From: an uncultured Clostridia bacterium
GTDB lineage: Bacteria; Bacillota; Clostridia; TANB77; CAG-508
Assembly: GCA_934130025.1 (NCBI GenBank)
Contig: CAKOXG010000006.1
Location: forward strand, 1-55,768
Length of the DNA: 55,768 nucleotides
Direction: 5' to 3'
Made by a program: the position numbers and the translations under genes
The notes under the pieces: model-generated
Database searches by the model: none
The model's input: only the letters and a program-made list of their open reading frames with translations
What the model was told of the DNA's origin: nothing
Shown here: positions 55,696-55,768 of the stretch, one piece after another
Numbering within the stretch: position 1 is the stretch's first letter
How the letters are laid out: each line of letters starts with the position of its first letter

Positions 55696-55768
55696 GCGGA
55701 TGTGGCGGAACTGGCAGACGCGCTGGTCTTAGGAACCAGTGCCAACGGCGTGGAGGTTCGAGTCCTCT
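55696..55768 (+). tRNA. tRNA-Leu (anticodon UAG), cut by the window edge
   Basis: Acceptor 5' strand GCGGATG, D arm GGCGGAACTGGCAGACGC, anticodon stem CTGGT/ACCAG with loop CTTAGGA (anticodon TAG), long variable arm TGCCAACGGCGTG and the T arm beginning GAGGTTCGAGTCCTC. The last bases are beyond the window. Confidence 0.93.

Noticed and set aside
1..55768. CRISPR arrays, insertion sequences, prophage or integrase genes
   Set aside because: No spaced repeats, transposase, integrase or phage structural genes were seen; the holin-like protein at 21052 is a chromosomal family.

Overview
The window is AT-rich DNA from a spore-forming, Gram-positive, Clostridia-like bacterium, probably an anaerobe and possibly an uncultured gut lineage. 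The support is SpoIVA, a GerA-type germination operon, a SpoIVFA/SpoIVFB-like pair, a YyaC-like protein, WhiA, YlmH, ThyX, HemW, a cell-wall-anchored VWA protein and the Firmicutes nusA-infB cluster. No species can be named from the sequence alone.

Layout. 1-1900: a large prepilin-like protein whose C-terminal segment is GC-rich and looks like the variable region of a diversity-generating retroelement (DGR); no reverse transcriptase is in the window. 1977-8240: spoIVF-like pair, yyaC-like gene, an HD protein, hemW, whiA, prmC. 8268-8458: 6S RNA. 8569-15966: rimP-nusA-ylxR-infB-rbfA-nrnA-truB operon with a visible promoter. 16037-16929: two small, GC-richer genes of unknown function, each with a consensus promoter and a terminator. 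16964-25108: recG, HD protein, DUF4363/DUF421 pair, holin-like protein, nucleotidyltransferase and beta-helix proteins, spoIVA. 25287-29643: gerA-gerB-gerC operon. 29709-41260: ftsH, DUF1189, cysS, pbpA, dprA, folD, thyX, ylmH, dicarboxylate symporter. 41450: tRNA-Gln(CUG). 41705-48341: HD protein, eno, ldh, VWA surface protein, DUF6873-like protein, tyrS. 48413-49206: a third GC-richer island with a coiled-coil membrane protein. 49234-55544: RNA methyltransferase, GH25-LysM lysozyme, transglutaminase, TspO, L,D-transpeptidase, RlmD-like methyltransferase. 55696 to the edge: start of tRNA-Leu(UAG).

The most unusual signal is in decoding. Four otherwise intact genes (yyaC-like, spoIVA, gerC, ylmH) are split by a +1 reading-frame change, and in all four the change maps to an in-frame CGG codon followed by A or T. 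By a manual frame-by-frame scan, CGG occurs in frame nowhere else in the roughly 16,500 codons of the AT-rich genes. Treating CGG-N as one residue, best explained as skipping the C and reading GGN as glycine, restores every protein; SpoIVA becomes 492 residues, the length of the Bacillus subtilis protein as I recall it. In each gene the downstream frame is closed by a stop codon 6 to about 36 bases before the CGG, so the shift must occur in that short interval. I read this as a candidate system in which CGG is unassigned or hungry and acts as a +1 frameshift signal; three of the four genes belong to sporulation or germination. Against this, the three GC-richer island genes use CGG five times in about 380 codons with no frame break, so they are either foreign or decoded differently.

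Limits: all family assignments come from motifs and remembered family features, not database searches. The CGG scan was done by eye. Base-calling error cannot be excluded from one sequence, although four errors all at the only four in-frame CGG codons would be a strange coincidence.
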